Below are positions 10,178-17,933 of a stretch of 29,261 nucleotides of DNA, piece by piece. A program made the translations under genes and the position numbers. Each line of letters opens with the position of its first letter. The first letter of the stretch is position 1. The notes beneath the pieces were generated by a model. The model searched no databases and had not been told where the DNA came from. It saw nothing but the letters and a program-made list of their open reading frames with translations. Origin of the DNA: a virus; the IMG/VR virus record IMGVR_UViG_3300017783_000138, positions 1 to 29,261 of that record. One strand, written 5' to 3'.

Positions 10178-10558
10178 ATGGCAAGTTGGGCAACATTAAA
10201 CTCAAACGCACAAACTCAGTGTGGCAATCAGCTAAGAACATTTAGCAAAAGTGCTAATATGGCTACATCTGTATACACTAATGGTGCTGCTGGTATGGCA
10301 TCAGGTACAGCTACTCATAACTATACATATTCATACTCTGATGGTGGCGGTCCTAACAGTACATACAATGGAGATTTATATAGTAGTATATACACCGGTA
10401 GTGTTATAGATGCTAGTGATGTATACAATTCATTTGGTAATTGTGTACGTGGAACAGTAGATAGAATAGAAGCTGTAACCGGAAATAAATCATATAGTGC
10501 ATTAGTATGTCATACTAGTTGTCATACAAGTTGCCATACATCGAGAGGCAGACGTTAA
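10178..10558 (+). CDS. CHTS-tailed small protein 1 (candidate radical-SAM substrate / fibre-tip protein)
   Basis: The protein has 126 residues and starts one base after the collagen-like fibre stop. It has a ~110-residue N-terminal part, beta-rich in the middle (TSVYTN...ASG...YTYSYSDGG...STYNG) with a helical end (ASDVYNSFGNCVRGTVDRIE). It then ends abruptly in three exact CHTS repeats plus RGRR (residues 111-126). The stop overlaps the next start (TAATG). Length, a long front part and a short repetitive Cys/His/Thr/Ser tail resemble ribosomally made, modified peptide precursors, and radical SAM genes follow at once. Position behind a fibre gene equally suits a tail-tip adhesin, as T4 gp38 follows gp37. 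No homologue was recognised. Function is inferred. Confidence 0.8.
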   Translation: MASWATLNSNAQTQCGNQLRTFSKSANMATSVYTNGAAGMASGTATHNYTYSYSDGGGPNSTYNGDLYSSIYTGSVIDASDVYNSFGNCVRGTVDRIEAVTGNKSYSALVCHTSCHTSCHTSRGRR

Positions 10559-10938
10559 TGCCCATTTCAGTATCAGATATTAATAGTTATGTACAGTCTT
10601 ATGGTGGTCCTCAACTAAGAACCTTCGATAAAACCGTTACTTTTACCACAACAGTATATACTAATTCAGATGCTGTATTGGCATCAGGTCAAACTAGTGC
10701 CAGTACAAATCATAGATTTGAATATACAGGCGCAAATAATAACGTATATAATGGCTACTATGATGGCGGGATAAGCGCTGGAAGCCTAATATATGCACAA
10801 GATATTGTTGATACTATGGAAGATATTGTACGTCGTACAGTAGATGTTATTGAAGGAAGATATACTAATAGATCACAAAACCATCAGATATGTCATACAA
10901 GTTGCCATACAAGCTGTCATACATCGAGAGGAAGACGC
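10508..10938 (+). repeat. Paired 48-bp direct repeats encoding CHTSCHTSCHTSRGRR
   Basis: Two direct repeats at 10508-10555 and 10891-10938 encode identical 16-residue tails, followed in both cases by TAATG. They differ at several third codon positions (for example ACT/ACA, AGT/AGC, GGC/GGA, CGT/CGC) yet give the same protein. Within each, the 12-bp unit TGY-CAY-ACN-AGY/TCN occurs three times. The silent differences argue for selection on the peptide rather than a very recent copy. Confidence 0.9.
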
Positions 10939-10941
10939 TAA
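10558..10941 (+). CDS. CHTS-tailed small protein 2, tandem paralogue
   Basis: I start this at the ATG that overlaps the upstream stop (TAATG at 10556-10560), giving 127 residues. An upstream ATG at 10519 would only read the previous gene's repeat out of frame. It aligns along its length with its neighbour: QLRTF-K, T-VYTN, ASG, VYNG, I-AGSLI-A-D, VRRTVDVIEG. It ends in the identical 16 residues CHTSCHTSCHTSRGRR (residues 112-127). The body has diverged widely while the tail is kept exactly, so the tail is the constrained part. Its own stop overlaps the start of the first radical SAM gene by one base (TAATG), coupling substrate candidate and enzyme. It has no cysteine outside the tail. Confidence 0.82.
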   Translation: MPISVSDINSYVQSYGGPQLRTFDKTVTFTTTVYTNSDAVLASGQTSASTNHRFEYTGANNNVYNGYYDGGISAGSLIYAQDIVDTMEDIVRRTVDVIEGRYTNRSQNHQICHTSCHTSCHTSRGRR

Positions 10942-12107
10942 TGACTATGCAAAAATCATATTGCAAACAGATGAGGTACTCAGGACCTGAAAGTCTTGCT
11001 CCATCTGATGCATACAAATTCGATGTTTTGATTCAAATGGAAGTCCTGGCAGGATGTGATCATGGCTGTCTTGGATGTTTCGTAGATAAGAATATTGATC
11101 CTGATATGAATCAGGCAATTATTAATCGTGCCAAAGAATTGGCTGATGGGGTAAAGAGAACAGGGCTTAACCTACGTGAATTTGTTATCGGCCCGACTGA
11201 TTTCTTTACAGCCGAAAATACAAAAGCTGTATTAAATAATTCTGCAGTACAAGATATCATGCGTGAGCATACCGGTGCACGTATCGCAGCTCCGGCTAAA
11301 TTCGATAAAGTATCGATGGAGAAACTAAAAGAGATCTTTGCTGTACTCGATGACGAAGATAAGTACCGACGTGATATGATCATTGAGTTTATCATGCCGA
11401 TTGGGCGTGTGTCTGAGATGCTAGACGATGATGACTACTATAAAGAAGTTATGAAGAAAGTAGAATTTTTTAAGAATGATACACCAAAACAAATGGACTG
11501 GTCATGGACTCTACAGGCTTCTAATGTAGTTGGTAAGAAGATAGACAAAGAAACATATAACAGAATTATTGACAAATCTGTGAACGAATATGAAACAATC
11601 GTTGAGATGAATCCGGCTTTCTCACGTGCACGTAATCAGTTAATCAAGAGAAATAACTTGTTTGCATGGAATAATTTCCTAGGTAAAGTTATAGATAAAG
11701 ACAATGCTAACGAGACTGTAATGTCTATGGCAAATCTATATTGTAACTCTATCAACTTTGTAGGATTAACTATCGTACCAGGTGAGAATGGACCTACAAC
11801 TCATTTGAATGTAATGTTGCACGAACAAGCGTTCTTCTTAGAGAATAAGAACTTGGATGTAACAGGATTATCATTTGAAGAAATACTACAACGTAAGAAT
11901 GAACTCGTAACAAAGGGTATAAATAAATCATCACAAGTAAAAGATTGTTCAGATTGTCAGTTCGCAATTGCGTGTGCAAATAGATTAGTATTCGAAGCGC
12001 AAGATTCATTAAATGTAAATGGTTGTGTAATGAATAAAGACGTACTTGATCTATATAATCCGTATGACTTTACATGGAACGATGACGCAGAAAGGGCAAT
12101 GGCATGA
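10941..12107 (+). CDS. Radical SAM enzyme, IGPTD-type paralogue 1
   Basis: The start is taken at the ATG overlapping the previous stop, giving 388 residues. An ATG 51 bases upstream only reads the CHTS repeat in another frame. C39, C43 and C46 form the CX3CX2C loop that binds the SAM-ligating [4Fe-4S] cluster. The segment after the first helix reads VIGPTDFF (GPTD at 84-87), where SPASM-type enzymes usually have GGE. C336, C339, C345 and C362 form a CX2CX5CX16C set, enough for one auxiliary cluster of the twitch/SPASM kind. Together these suggest a peptide- or protein-modifying radical enzyme. Its immediate coupling to the CHTS-tailed proteins makes them its likely substrates (inference). It overlaps the next gene by ATGA. 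Confidence 0.87.
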   Translation: MTMQKSYCKQMRYSGPESLAPSDAYKFDVLIQMEVLAGCDHGCLGCFVDKNIDPDMNQAIINRAKELADGVKRTGLNLREFVIGPTDFFTAENTKAVLNNSAVQDIMREHTGARIAAPAKFDKVSMEKLKEIFAVLDDEDKYRRDMIIEFIMPIGRVSEMLDDDDYYKEVMKKVEFFKNDTPKQMDWSWTLQASNVVGKKIDKETYNRIIDKSVNEYETIVEMNPAFSRARNQLIKRNNLFAWNNFLGKVIDKDNANETVMSMANLYCNSINFVGLTIVPGENGPTTHLNVMLHEQAFFLENKNLDVTGLSFEEILQRKNELVTKGINKSSQVKDCSDCQFAIACANRLVFEAQDSLNVNGCVMNKDVLDLYNPYDFTWNDDAERAMA

Positions 12108-13192
12108 TTGGTCAAAATTTATATTATTTAAATAACAAAAAGTATTGTACAACATTCTCGAATCTTGATACAGTACTGCATGAATTTAATTCATTCTACC
12201 ATACATCTACTCCACGTAAAATGGTATTTGTACAAATGAAGGCGTCAAGAGAAAACGCAGGTAGTCTTGCAGAAGACAGTGTTATCACTACTGTACATGC
12301 TAGTGTGCCATCTGATCGTGTAGTCATAGAATTTAAACCATATGAAGATGTAGATAACATAGATTATTTACAAAATAGTGAGAAAGTTGTTTTATTATTC
12401 TGGGATGATTTTGATCAGCTTAGCGTGTTAGGTAGATATGTTGCTGGTCTGCTCAAGGCATCTAATTTTTATCCTAATCTTTCTAACGAAGAATTTAGTT
12501 CTATGGCCGGTGACTTTGTTCATAAAGTAACCGAAGCTGATTGGATGTTTAATTATATGAAAGTCAATGATGACTTAGTAAATGTAAGTGCTTATGTTCA
12601 ATCTGAGATAACAACTAATGGATTATATTCTAATACGTTTCAAAATGGTGCAAACTTTAGTTATGATTTATTATTTTATTTAAATGATTATCATACAAAT
12701 GCATCTGTTCAAGGATTAATTAAAGAGAAATTTGTGATTCATTCTAATACAATGGCTAAAGATGTGATGGAACACTTTACTTCACGTCGACATTACATGG
12801 CATATTTCTTATCAGTAATTGACTGGATGAATGCAAATAGTTATCCTGTTGATAAAGATGCATGGGTAAAAGAAACATATTTGAATCTTGCAAACAAAGG
12901 TCAATATACACAGGCATTCTATAAGATGGAAGAGCAATGGAATCGTGTAAAAGATGATGCAAACTTTATTACGGCTCATCAGTCTAAAGCAGATTCAGAC
13001 CCTGATGGCTGGGAATATATGGATTTATATACAGAATTTAAGAATGTATTTCCAATTGTTCGTAAAGTACTTCAACAAGATTACGATATGGATAATCTAA
13101 GTTCAGATATAAAACTAATCAATACAGATGTGCAATTCTTTTCAAGGAGACAAAATAGGATACCGTATTTAATTCACAAATACCCACTATAG
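12104..13192 (+). CDS. Unknown protein inside radical SAM operon
   Basis: This is a 362-residue protein starting in the ATGA overlap with the first radical SAM gene. It is soluble, mixed alpha/beta and rich in aromatic residues. It has a single cysteine (C15) and no cluster, nucleotide-binding or catalytic motif that I recognise. The N-terminal ~130 residues look like a degenerate Rossmann-like alternation of strands and helices (KMVFVQMKAS, DRVVIEFKPYE, EKVVLLFWDDFD). The remainder is predicted helical. It could be a partner or substrate-presenting subunit for the neighbouring radical SAM enzymes, or a diverged transferase. Neither is shown by the sequence. Confidence 0.75.
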   Translation: MIGQNLYYLNNKKYCTTFSNLDTVLHEFNSFYHTSTPRKMVFVQMKASRENAGSLAEDSVITTVHASVPSDRVVIEFKPYEDVDNIDYLQNSEKVVLLFWDDFDQLSVLGRYVAGLLKASNFYPNLSNEEFSSMAGDFVHKVTEADWMFNYMKVNDDLVNVSAYVQSEITTNGLYSNTFQNGANFSYDLLFYLNDYHTNASVQGLIKEKFVIHSNTMAKDVMEHFTSRRHYMAYFLSVIDWMNANSYPVDKDAWVKETYLNLANKGQYTQAFYKMEEQWNRVKDDANFITAHQSKADSDPDGWEYMDLYTEFKNVFPIVRKVLQQDYDMDNLSSDIKLINTDVQFFSRRQNRIPYLIHKYPL

Positions 13193-13200
13193 GATATATT

Positions 13201-13944
13201 ATGGCAGAAAAACTTTACACGTTACCTCTTGCTCCGCAAGACCTTGTAGCTATTTACAAAGAAAAAGATAAAACAGATAGCGATAAAGAGTTTTGTCTTT
13301 ATGTTGATTATGATAAGACAACTGAAAAACTTAGTGATCAACACATTCTCATTTATCTTGCAAATACAAATTTTAAAACCACTTTCGATAAAATAACACC
13401 TACATTACTTGTAGAGTTTATTAAATCTAATTTTTTAGTTAATGCTCCTATTCTAGCCAGAGTATTAACTATTGTTTTACGCCGATATTTAAAATACGAA
13501 TTGACTCCTCCGGAAGCAGTACTATCAAATTTAGTTTTTAATGAAGAGCAAATTAATGAATTTATAAAACTGAATGGAAATTTATTAGAAGATTTAATTA
13601 CTGCTATACAAGAAACGTTTTCTTTTGTGCTTTATAAAATAAATGAAATTACTGAAGAAGGTAAAGAACCTGAATTAGAAAACCTTATAAAAGAAATAGA
13701 GATAACTGATACGGCTAGTAATATAGGTCCAAACATTGCTAGACTAGTTACAGAATCAGTTGATGCAATGTATCTTGTTTTTCATGTACGTGGTATTCAG
13801 CCTTCGTTTAATAAACAGGTATTTAATGATAATCCTAAGTTTTATGGTAAAGATTTAATGTTTATTTTTACTCAAACAGGAATAACGGATGAAATCGTTA
13901 AGATGCTACCAGAAGGATTCTGGCATGATAGTAACGTTAAATAG
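13201..13944 (+). CDS. Unknown acidic helical protein inside radical SAM operon
   Basis: This 247-residue protein starts after an AGGAT ribosome site. It is acidic and mostly alpha-helical, with one cysteine (residue 32) and no recognised motif. The segment LVEFIKSNFLVNAPILARVLTIVLRRYLKYEL (about residues 75-107, shown here in pieces as LVEFIKSNF, APILARVLTIVL and RRYLKY) is an amphipathic-to-hydrophobic helical pair but not a convincing membrane anchor. It overlaps the following radical SAM gene by 20 bases. An accessory or recognition subunit is possible, but no evidence beyond position supports it. Confidence 0.72.
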   Translation: MAEKLYTLPLAPQDLVAIYKEKDKTDSDKEFCLYVDYDKTTEKLSDQHILIYLANTNFKTTFDKITPTLLVEFIKSNFLVNAPILARVLTIVLRRYLKYELTPPEAVLSNLVFNEEQINEFIKLNGNLLEDLITAIQETFSFVLYKINEITEEGKEPELENLIKEIEITDTASNIGPNIARLVTESVDAMYLVFHVRGIQPSFNKQVFNDNPKFYGKDLMFIFTQTGITDEIVKMLPEGFWHDSNVK

Positions 13945-14947
13945 CACTAATGCAGGATATTATACATATGATCCTGAGCTTTCACCCATAAACCAAGACT
14001 TTCTAAGAACCGAAATAAATTTAGATATTCTGCACGGATGCGATCAAATGTGTCCGGGTTGTTTCATTCCTCGTAAAAACTTTACGAAGGCAGATGATTT
14101 AGAAACATTATATAATCTATTAGCTGGAGGTCAATATCATCCTGACGAGATTGTTATTGGACCAACTGATATATTTGATGCACAAAACTTTGAGGAGATA
14201 ATGAACCATGAGTATATGTTTAAACTTTATGAAATTTCTGCAGTTGGATTCACGTCTACACTTCTACAACCATATTGGGTAATAAAAGAAAAACTAGAGA
14301 AGATCTGGAGTTTATACAGGCATATTAAAAGAATACCTGATATAGATTTTAAGATTGTCCTTGATGTAGACAAATATCTAAACGGCGAATTAGATGACTG
14401 GTATAAGAAACTAAAATTATTTGAACATGGCTCTGTACAGTTTAGAGTAAATTACTATAAAGGTGTCTTCGATAAGATTAGTTATAATGAATTATGTGAA
14501 AAGACATATGAAGACTTCAATGCACCGGTCGTTATAACACCATCATTTCTTACAGATAGAAATGCAAGAGGTAAAGTCAAACAGCACTTAGCTAATTTTC
14601 GTAAAGATCTCGTAGATCAAAAGATTGATTCAAAGTGGAGAAATTATTATACATTTTTCGATGCAAAGTTTAATGGACTAGGTTGTCAGAATTACAGTTT
14701 TTATGGCGGCAAATTGTATGTGAATCCGTTCTTGTATGATGCCATAATTCAGAGAACACCATTCTTCGAAACAACAATGGATGAAAACAAATTATATGAT
14801 AATATAGAATACGCACAACAAGTAGATGACTGTAATGGATGTGAGTTCATGATGAGTTGTGCTGAACGTAATGTGCACATGTATATGGAATCAAGAGACT
14901 TGACTAGTTGCGTAGCAATTAAAGAGTACATGCATGCCACTCATTAA
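13925..14947 (+). CDS. Radical SAM enzyme, IGPTD-type paralogue 2
   Basis: I prefer the ATG at 13925 (340 residues) over the one at 13889 because AGAAGGA at 13911-13917 sits 7 bases before it. It then aligns with the first paralogue so closely that C39, C43 and C46 fall at identical residue numbers. The motif after the first helix is VIGPTDIF (GPTD at 79-82). C303, C306, C312 and C329 give CX2CX5CX16C. The middle region (about 90-290) is strongly diverged from the other paralogues, as expected if each acts on a different site or substrate. The start overlaps the upstream gene by 20 bases and the end overlaps the next gene by 14. Confidence 0.87.
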   Translation: MIVTLNSTNAGYYTYDPELSPINQDFLRTEINLDILHGCDQMCPGCFIPRKNFTKADDLETLYNLLAGGQYHPDEIVIGPTDIFDAQNFEEIMNHEYMFKLYEISAVGFTSTLLQPYWVIKEKLEKIWSLYRHIKRIPDIDFKIVLDVDKYLNGELDDWYKKLKLFEHGSVQFRVNYYKGVFDKISYNELCEKTYEDFNAPVVITPSFLTDRNARGKVKQHLANFRKDLVDQKIDSKWRNYYTFFDAKFNGLGCQNYSFYGGKLYVNPFLYDAIIQRTPFFETTMDENKLYDNIEYAQQVDDCNGCEFMMSCAERNVHMYMESRDLTSCVAIKEYMHATH

Positions 14948-16091
14948 GAATAATCTTTACTATGAACTAACAAGTGAAACTCAAACTAAACCAGTATCAG
15001 CAGTAAAGGTTCAATTAGATGTTTTGGACGGTTGTCATCATAAGTGTCCTGGCTGTTTCGTACACCGAAGAGGCAATGCTAGTGATGAAAATGAGCTTCG
15101 AAGAGCAGAAGACTTTATTAGAACTATTACTAACCAAGGAATTTTAGTAGACGAGATACTTATCGGACCTACAGACTTTTTAGCTAGTGAGAATTTCTAT
15201 GAAGTAATGCCACAGTTAGAGCGCGTTATAAATGATAATTCCCCCATATTGGCTTTTGTTTCTACTCTTATTGACGGTGACATCGTGCGCTTTTGTGATT
15301 ACGTCACTAGGAGGATAAACATTGACACCGAAATAGAAATTGGTATTGCCACAAATCCACATAAATTTTTCGAAAAAAAGTATGTACAACACATCAAGGA
15401 TGTGCTAAAGTATATTGATGAAAACCTCGAACATGAGGTGACTTACACATTTGTTGTAAACATTAAAGACTATGGTTTAGACTATTCGGCCTTGCACGAT
15501 CAAGCAGTCAAACAGTTTAATACTATCCTAGACTTTATTCCTTCCGTATCACGTTCACATAAATCTAATATTATCCTTTCTACTCTTGATAAGTTCAATG
15601 AGTATTTTAATGTATTGAGTAAAGATACAAAGCTTAATAATATTATGGTCGACCATTCACATGGTGGCATGAATTATCAGGTTTTGAATTATAAGAAAGG
15701 CGAATGGTATATCAGTCCTTTTATGTATGAGAACATGGCAATATATGATGATATGTTTAAAATAAAATCATTCAATGATATAATACCAATAATAGAATCA
15801 CAACAATATCTGGCAAAAGGTACCGAATGTGAAACGTGTGAATTATATTTTTCTTGCTATAACAGGAAGATAATCTTACTCAGAGATTATTTAGGTGAAG
15901 ATAGGTGTATTGCTCCGAAAGAAAATATGATTAGAAATATAGATAACTATAACCAGGCCGCTCAAATAATGTATCAATGGGATGGCTATAGTGTCGACAA
16001 CGATAAGAAAGGTTATCGTAAAAAGTTTCTCGTTACAAAAGATAACGATCCTGAATTAGAAAGAATCAAGAGTATATCATATGTTAAGTAA
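14934..16091 (+). CDS. Radical SAM enzyme, IGPTD-type paralogue 3
   Basis: This protein has 385 residues and AAAGAG 7 bases before the ATG. C34, C38 and C41 form CX3CX2C in the context GCHHKCPGCFVHRRGN. LIGPTDFL follows (GPTD at 78-81). C299, C302, C308 and C325 form CX2CX5CX16C. After the last cysteine there is a ~60-residue charged extension absent from the other members (ending in a Lys/Asp/Glu-rich stretch), which might contact a partner or substrate. The CPGCFV-x-RRGN signature is shared with paralogue 4, which suggests a closer relation between those two. It overlaps the next gene by 11 bases. Confidence 0.87.
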   Translation: MPLIKNNLYYELTSETQTKPVSAVKVQLDVLDGCHHKCPGCFVHRRGNASDENELRRAEDFIRTITNQGILVDEILIGPTDFLASENFYEVMPQLERVINDNSPILAFVSTLIDGDIVRFCDYVTRRINIDTEIEIGIATNPHKFFEKKYVQHIKDVLKYIDENLEHEVTYTFVVNIKDYGLDYSALHDQAVKQFNTILDFIPSVSRSHKSNIILSTLDKFNEYFNVLSKDTKLNNIMVDHSHGGMNYQVLNYKKGEWYISPFMYENMAIYDDMFKIKSFNDIIPIIESQQYLAKGTECETCELYFSCYNRKIILLRDYLGEDRCIAPKENMIRNIDNYNQAAQIMYQWDGYSVDNDKKGYRKKFLVTKDNDPELERIKSISYVK

Positions 16092-16788
16092 CTATCCTCC
16101 ACTTACTACACCAGAAGAACAACATAGATGGGCTATGTTTGTTGAAGGTAATGCATACCGAGGAGAAGATGGTAGAACTTATAATCATATTGATGAGGAC
16201 GGTAATTACATCAGCACGTTTGTAAGTCAATACTCAGATATAATGCAGGAGAATCTTGAGCCAGGTGTTAAGGATGCTGTTCTTAAATTACATGAAAAAG
16301 GATATCTAACATTTACAAGTTGCCAAGGCCATGAGGATTCTAAGTACAGATACATAGGTGTATTATTTAATACAAATGAGCAAAAGCAAGAATTTATTAA
16401 AAACATAAATGCTTTAAGATGCAATATCCATTGGTATGATAACGTTATTAATTCATTAGAAAGACCATGTAAAGAATTTCCTAAATATGTTGAAGGTGCA
16501 ATAACTATACATGTAATATGGGATGATCAATCGTATCACGATACTACTCGAATAGAAAGAAGGAAAAGACCTTATACTGATCTTGAACTAACAAAGTTTT
16601 GGAATGTTCTAACTTGTAGAAACTATAATAATTACGAAGCGGTTATATTTTCATTTGGCTATAGAATGGTTGAAAGAAGTTTGGTCGAAGTAGCATGGAA
16701 ACATTTTTTTTATAAAGAGAATAAAGTTTCAGATGCATATAGTGACTTCTGTTCTAAGGTAGATGTATTACCGGAGTATCTTGCATAA
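16081..16788 (+). CDS. Unknown protein with SCQGH motif
   Basis: This 235-residue protein is wedged between two radical SAM genes and overlaps both (11 bases upstream, TAATG downstream). Residues ~66-105 read VLKLHEKGYLTFTSCQGHED-SKYRYIGVLF. The pattern 'helix, G-Y/F-x-T-x-x-SCxGH, strand' recurs in small uncharacterised bacterial and phage proteins and loosely resembles the TxSCSG loop of TYW3-type tRNA-modifying proteins, but I cannot assign a function. The Cys-x-Gly-His is a plausible metal or active site. A later aromatic and basic C-terminal half shows no known motif. Its role in the cassette is unknown. Confidence 0.72.
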   Translation: MLSNYPPLTTPEEQHRWAMFVEGNAYRGEDGRTYNHIDEDGNYISTFVSQYSDIMQENLEPGVKDAVLKLHEKGYLTFTSCQGHEDSKYRYIGVLFNTNEQKQEFIKNINALRCNIHWYDNVINSLERPCKEFPKYVEGAITIHVIWDDQSYHDTTRIERRKRPYTDLELTKFWNVLTCRNYNNYEAVIFSFGYRMVERSLVEVAWKHFFYKENKVSDAYSDFCSKVDVLPEYLA

Positions 16789-17933
16789 TGCTAAATGACG
16801 AATGGAAAAAGATTGTCATAGATGGTAATAGACTAGAAGAGTTTACTGCCGTATCGTCTATGACTCAATATAAGATTCAACCTCAGCTTGAGTTGCTAGA
16901 GGGTTGTGCCTATATGTGTCCAGGATGTTTTGTAAAACGTAGAGGCAATTGGAATCCATACTCGGTACATTTATTTTGGCGACTAGCAAATGAACTTGCA
17001 GGTAGAGAAGATATTGTATTAGATGATGTTGTGATTGGACCAACAGATTTCTATGGAGCAGAGAATTTAGATTCGATTATAGAAGATGTAAAGCTATCCG
17101 AAGGCATAGTAATGATGCCTGAAAATAATCGTAACATACAACACAACTGTTCTATACTTGGATCCTTGTCAGAGAAGGACATTGAGGGAAAGATACGCAA
17201 GATAGAAAGGTCGCTCCTGGGTAGTGTGGTCAAGTCTTGGGATGTACAGGTGGCGATAGATGTTAAACGTCTACTATACGACGAAGCATATAGAAAAGCA
17301 TTAGATAACAGAATTGAAACATTTAAAAACTCATCTATGAACTATGAAATATCAATGGCAACGAATATTGTAGATGGTATAGAGAATATTATATTTGATG
17401 CTATAGATCTGGTAAGAGATAAGTATGAAACTGTAATAGAGATTCTACCATCAGTTGTAAGATCTTTTGATTATAGTCCTAAGCATGGTGAAAAGTTATT
17501 TGAATGGAATGATATGCTTACTAAGCTTAGTGAAAACTCAGCTCGCTTTAAGAGTATATTTCATTTTTTGCAAGGTGATGTATCTCATAAAGCCTTTCAT
17601 TACTCGGTCATAAATATACACAATGGTAGAATCTTTATGGCACCGTTCATTTATGAAAATGGACAAATATATAATGAAGCCTTTTTAATAGACGTAGAAA
17701 AGGGTGGTGATATAGTCGATCATATATTATCATATAAAGAATGGATTGTAAACCACCAAATTAATAATAGTAAATTAACTGAATGCCACAGTTGTAAATA
17801 TTTAAATATATGTTCGCATAGATTGATACCTCGGGTTATGGAAACAGTATTTCAAAATAGAAAAGAGTGTATACTAAATAAAGATGTAATAGCATTGTAC
17901 GATGATGAGGCCTACAATGGGAATAGTTACTAA
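16788..17933 (+). CDS. Radical SAM enzyme, IGPTD-type paralogue 4
   Basis: This 381-residue protein starts in a TAATG overlap. C40, C44 and C47 form CX3CX2C in GCAYMCPGCFVKRRGN. VIGPTDFYGAEN follows (GPTD at 84-87). C333, C336, C342 and C361 form CX2CX5CX18C, two residues longer in the last gap than the other members. The central region contains EILPSVVRSFD, matching the (D/E)-x-(I/N)PSxxR segment found at the same place in paralogues 3 (DFIPSVSRS) and 5 (TLNPSFFRA) and, as EMNPAFSRA, in paralogue 1. This is a second family-specific motif, presumably in the late strands of the barrel. Confidence 0.87.
   Translation: MLNDEWKKIVIDGNRLEEFTAVSSMTQYKIQPQLELLEGCAYMCPGCFVKRRGNWNPYSVHLFWRLANELAGREDIVLDDVVIGPTDFYGAENLDSIIEDVKLSEGIVMMPENNRNIQHNCSILGSLSEKDIEGKIRKIERSLLGSVVKSWDVQVAIDVKRLLYDEAYRKALDNRIETFKNSSMNYEISMATNIVDGIENIIFDAIDLVRDKYETVIEILPSVVRSFDYSPKHGEKLFEWNDMLTKLSENSARFKSIFHFLQGDVSHKAFHYSVINIHNGRIFMAPFIYENGQIYNEAFLIDVEKGGDIVDHILSYKEWIVNHQINNSKLTECHSCKYLNICSHRLIPRVMETVFQNRKECILNKDVIALYDDEAYNGNSY

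Noticed and set aside
10519-10557. Upstream ATG extending CHTS protein 2 by 13 residues (and a similar one at 10890 for radical SAM 1)
   Set aside because: The added residues are only the CHTS repeat DNA read in another frame; the TAATG starts fit the gene coupling and the paralogue alignment.
10508-10938. CHTSCH read as a CX3CH haem c attachment motif
   Set aside because: Covalent haem attachment needs export to an oxidising compartment and maturation proteins. These proteins have no signal peptide and sit in a phage structural block. The repeat also lacks the normal CXXCH spacing.
10508-10938. CHTS repeats as a classic zinc finger
   Set aside because: Cys and His recur every four residues without the two separated ligand pairs of known fingers. 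Non-finger metal binding by the tail remains possible and is given as the alternative in the summary.
11918-11925. TATAAATA inside radical SAM paralogue 1
   Set aside because: It lies deep within a coding region about 180 bases from the next start. In AT-rich DNA this box is expected by chance.
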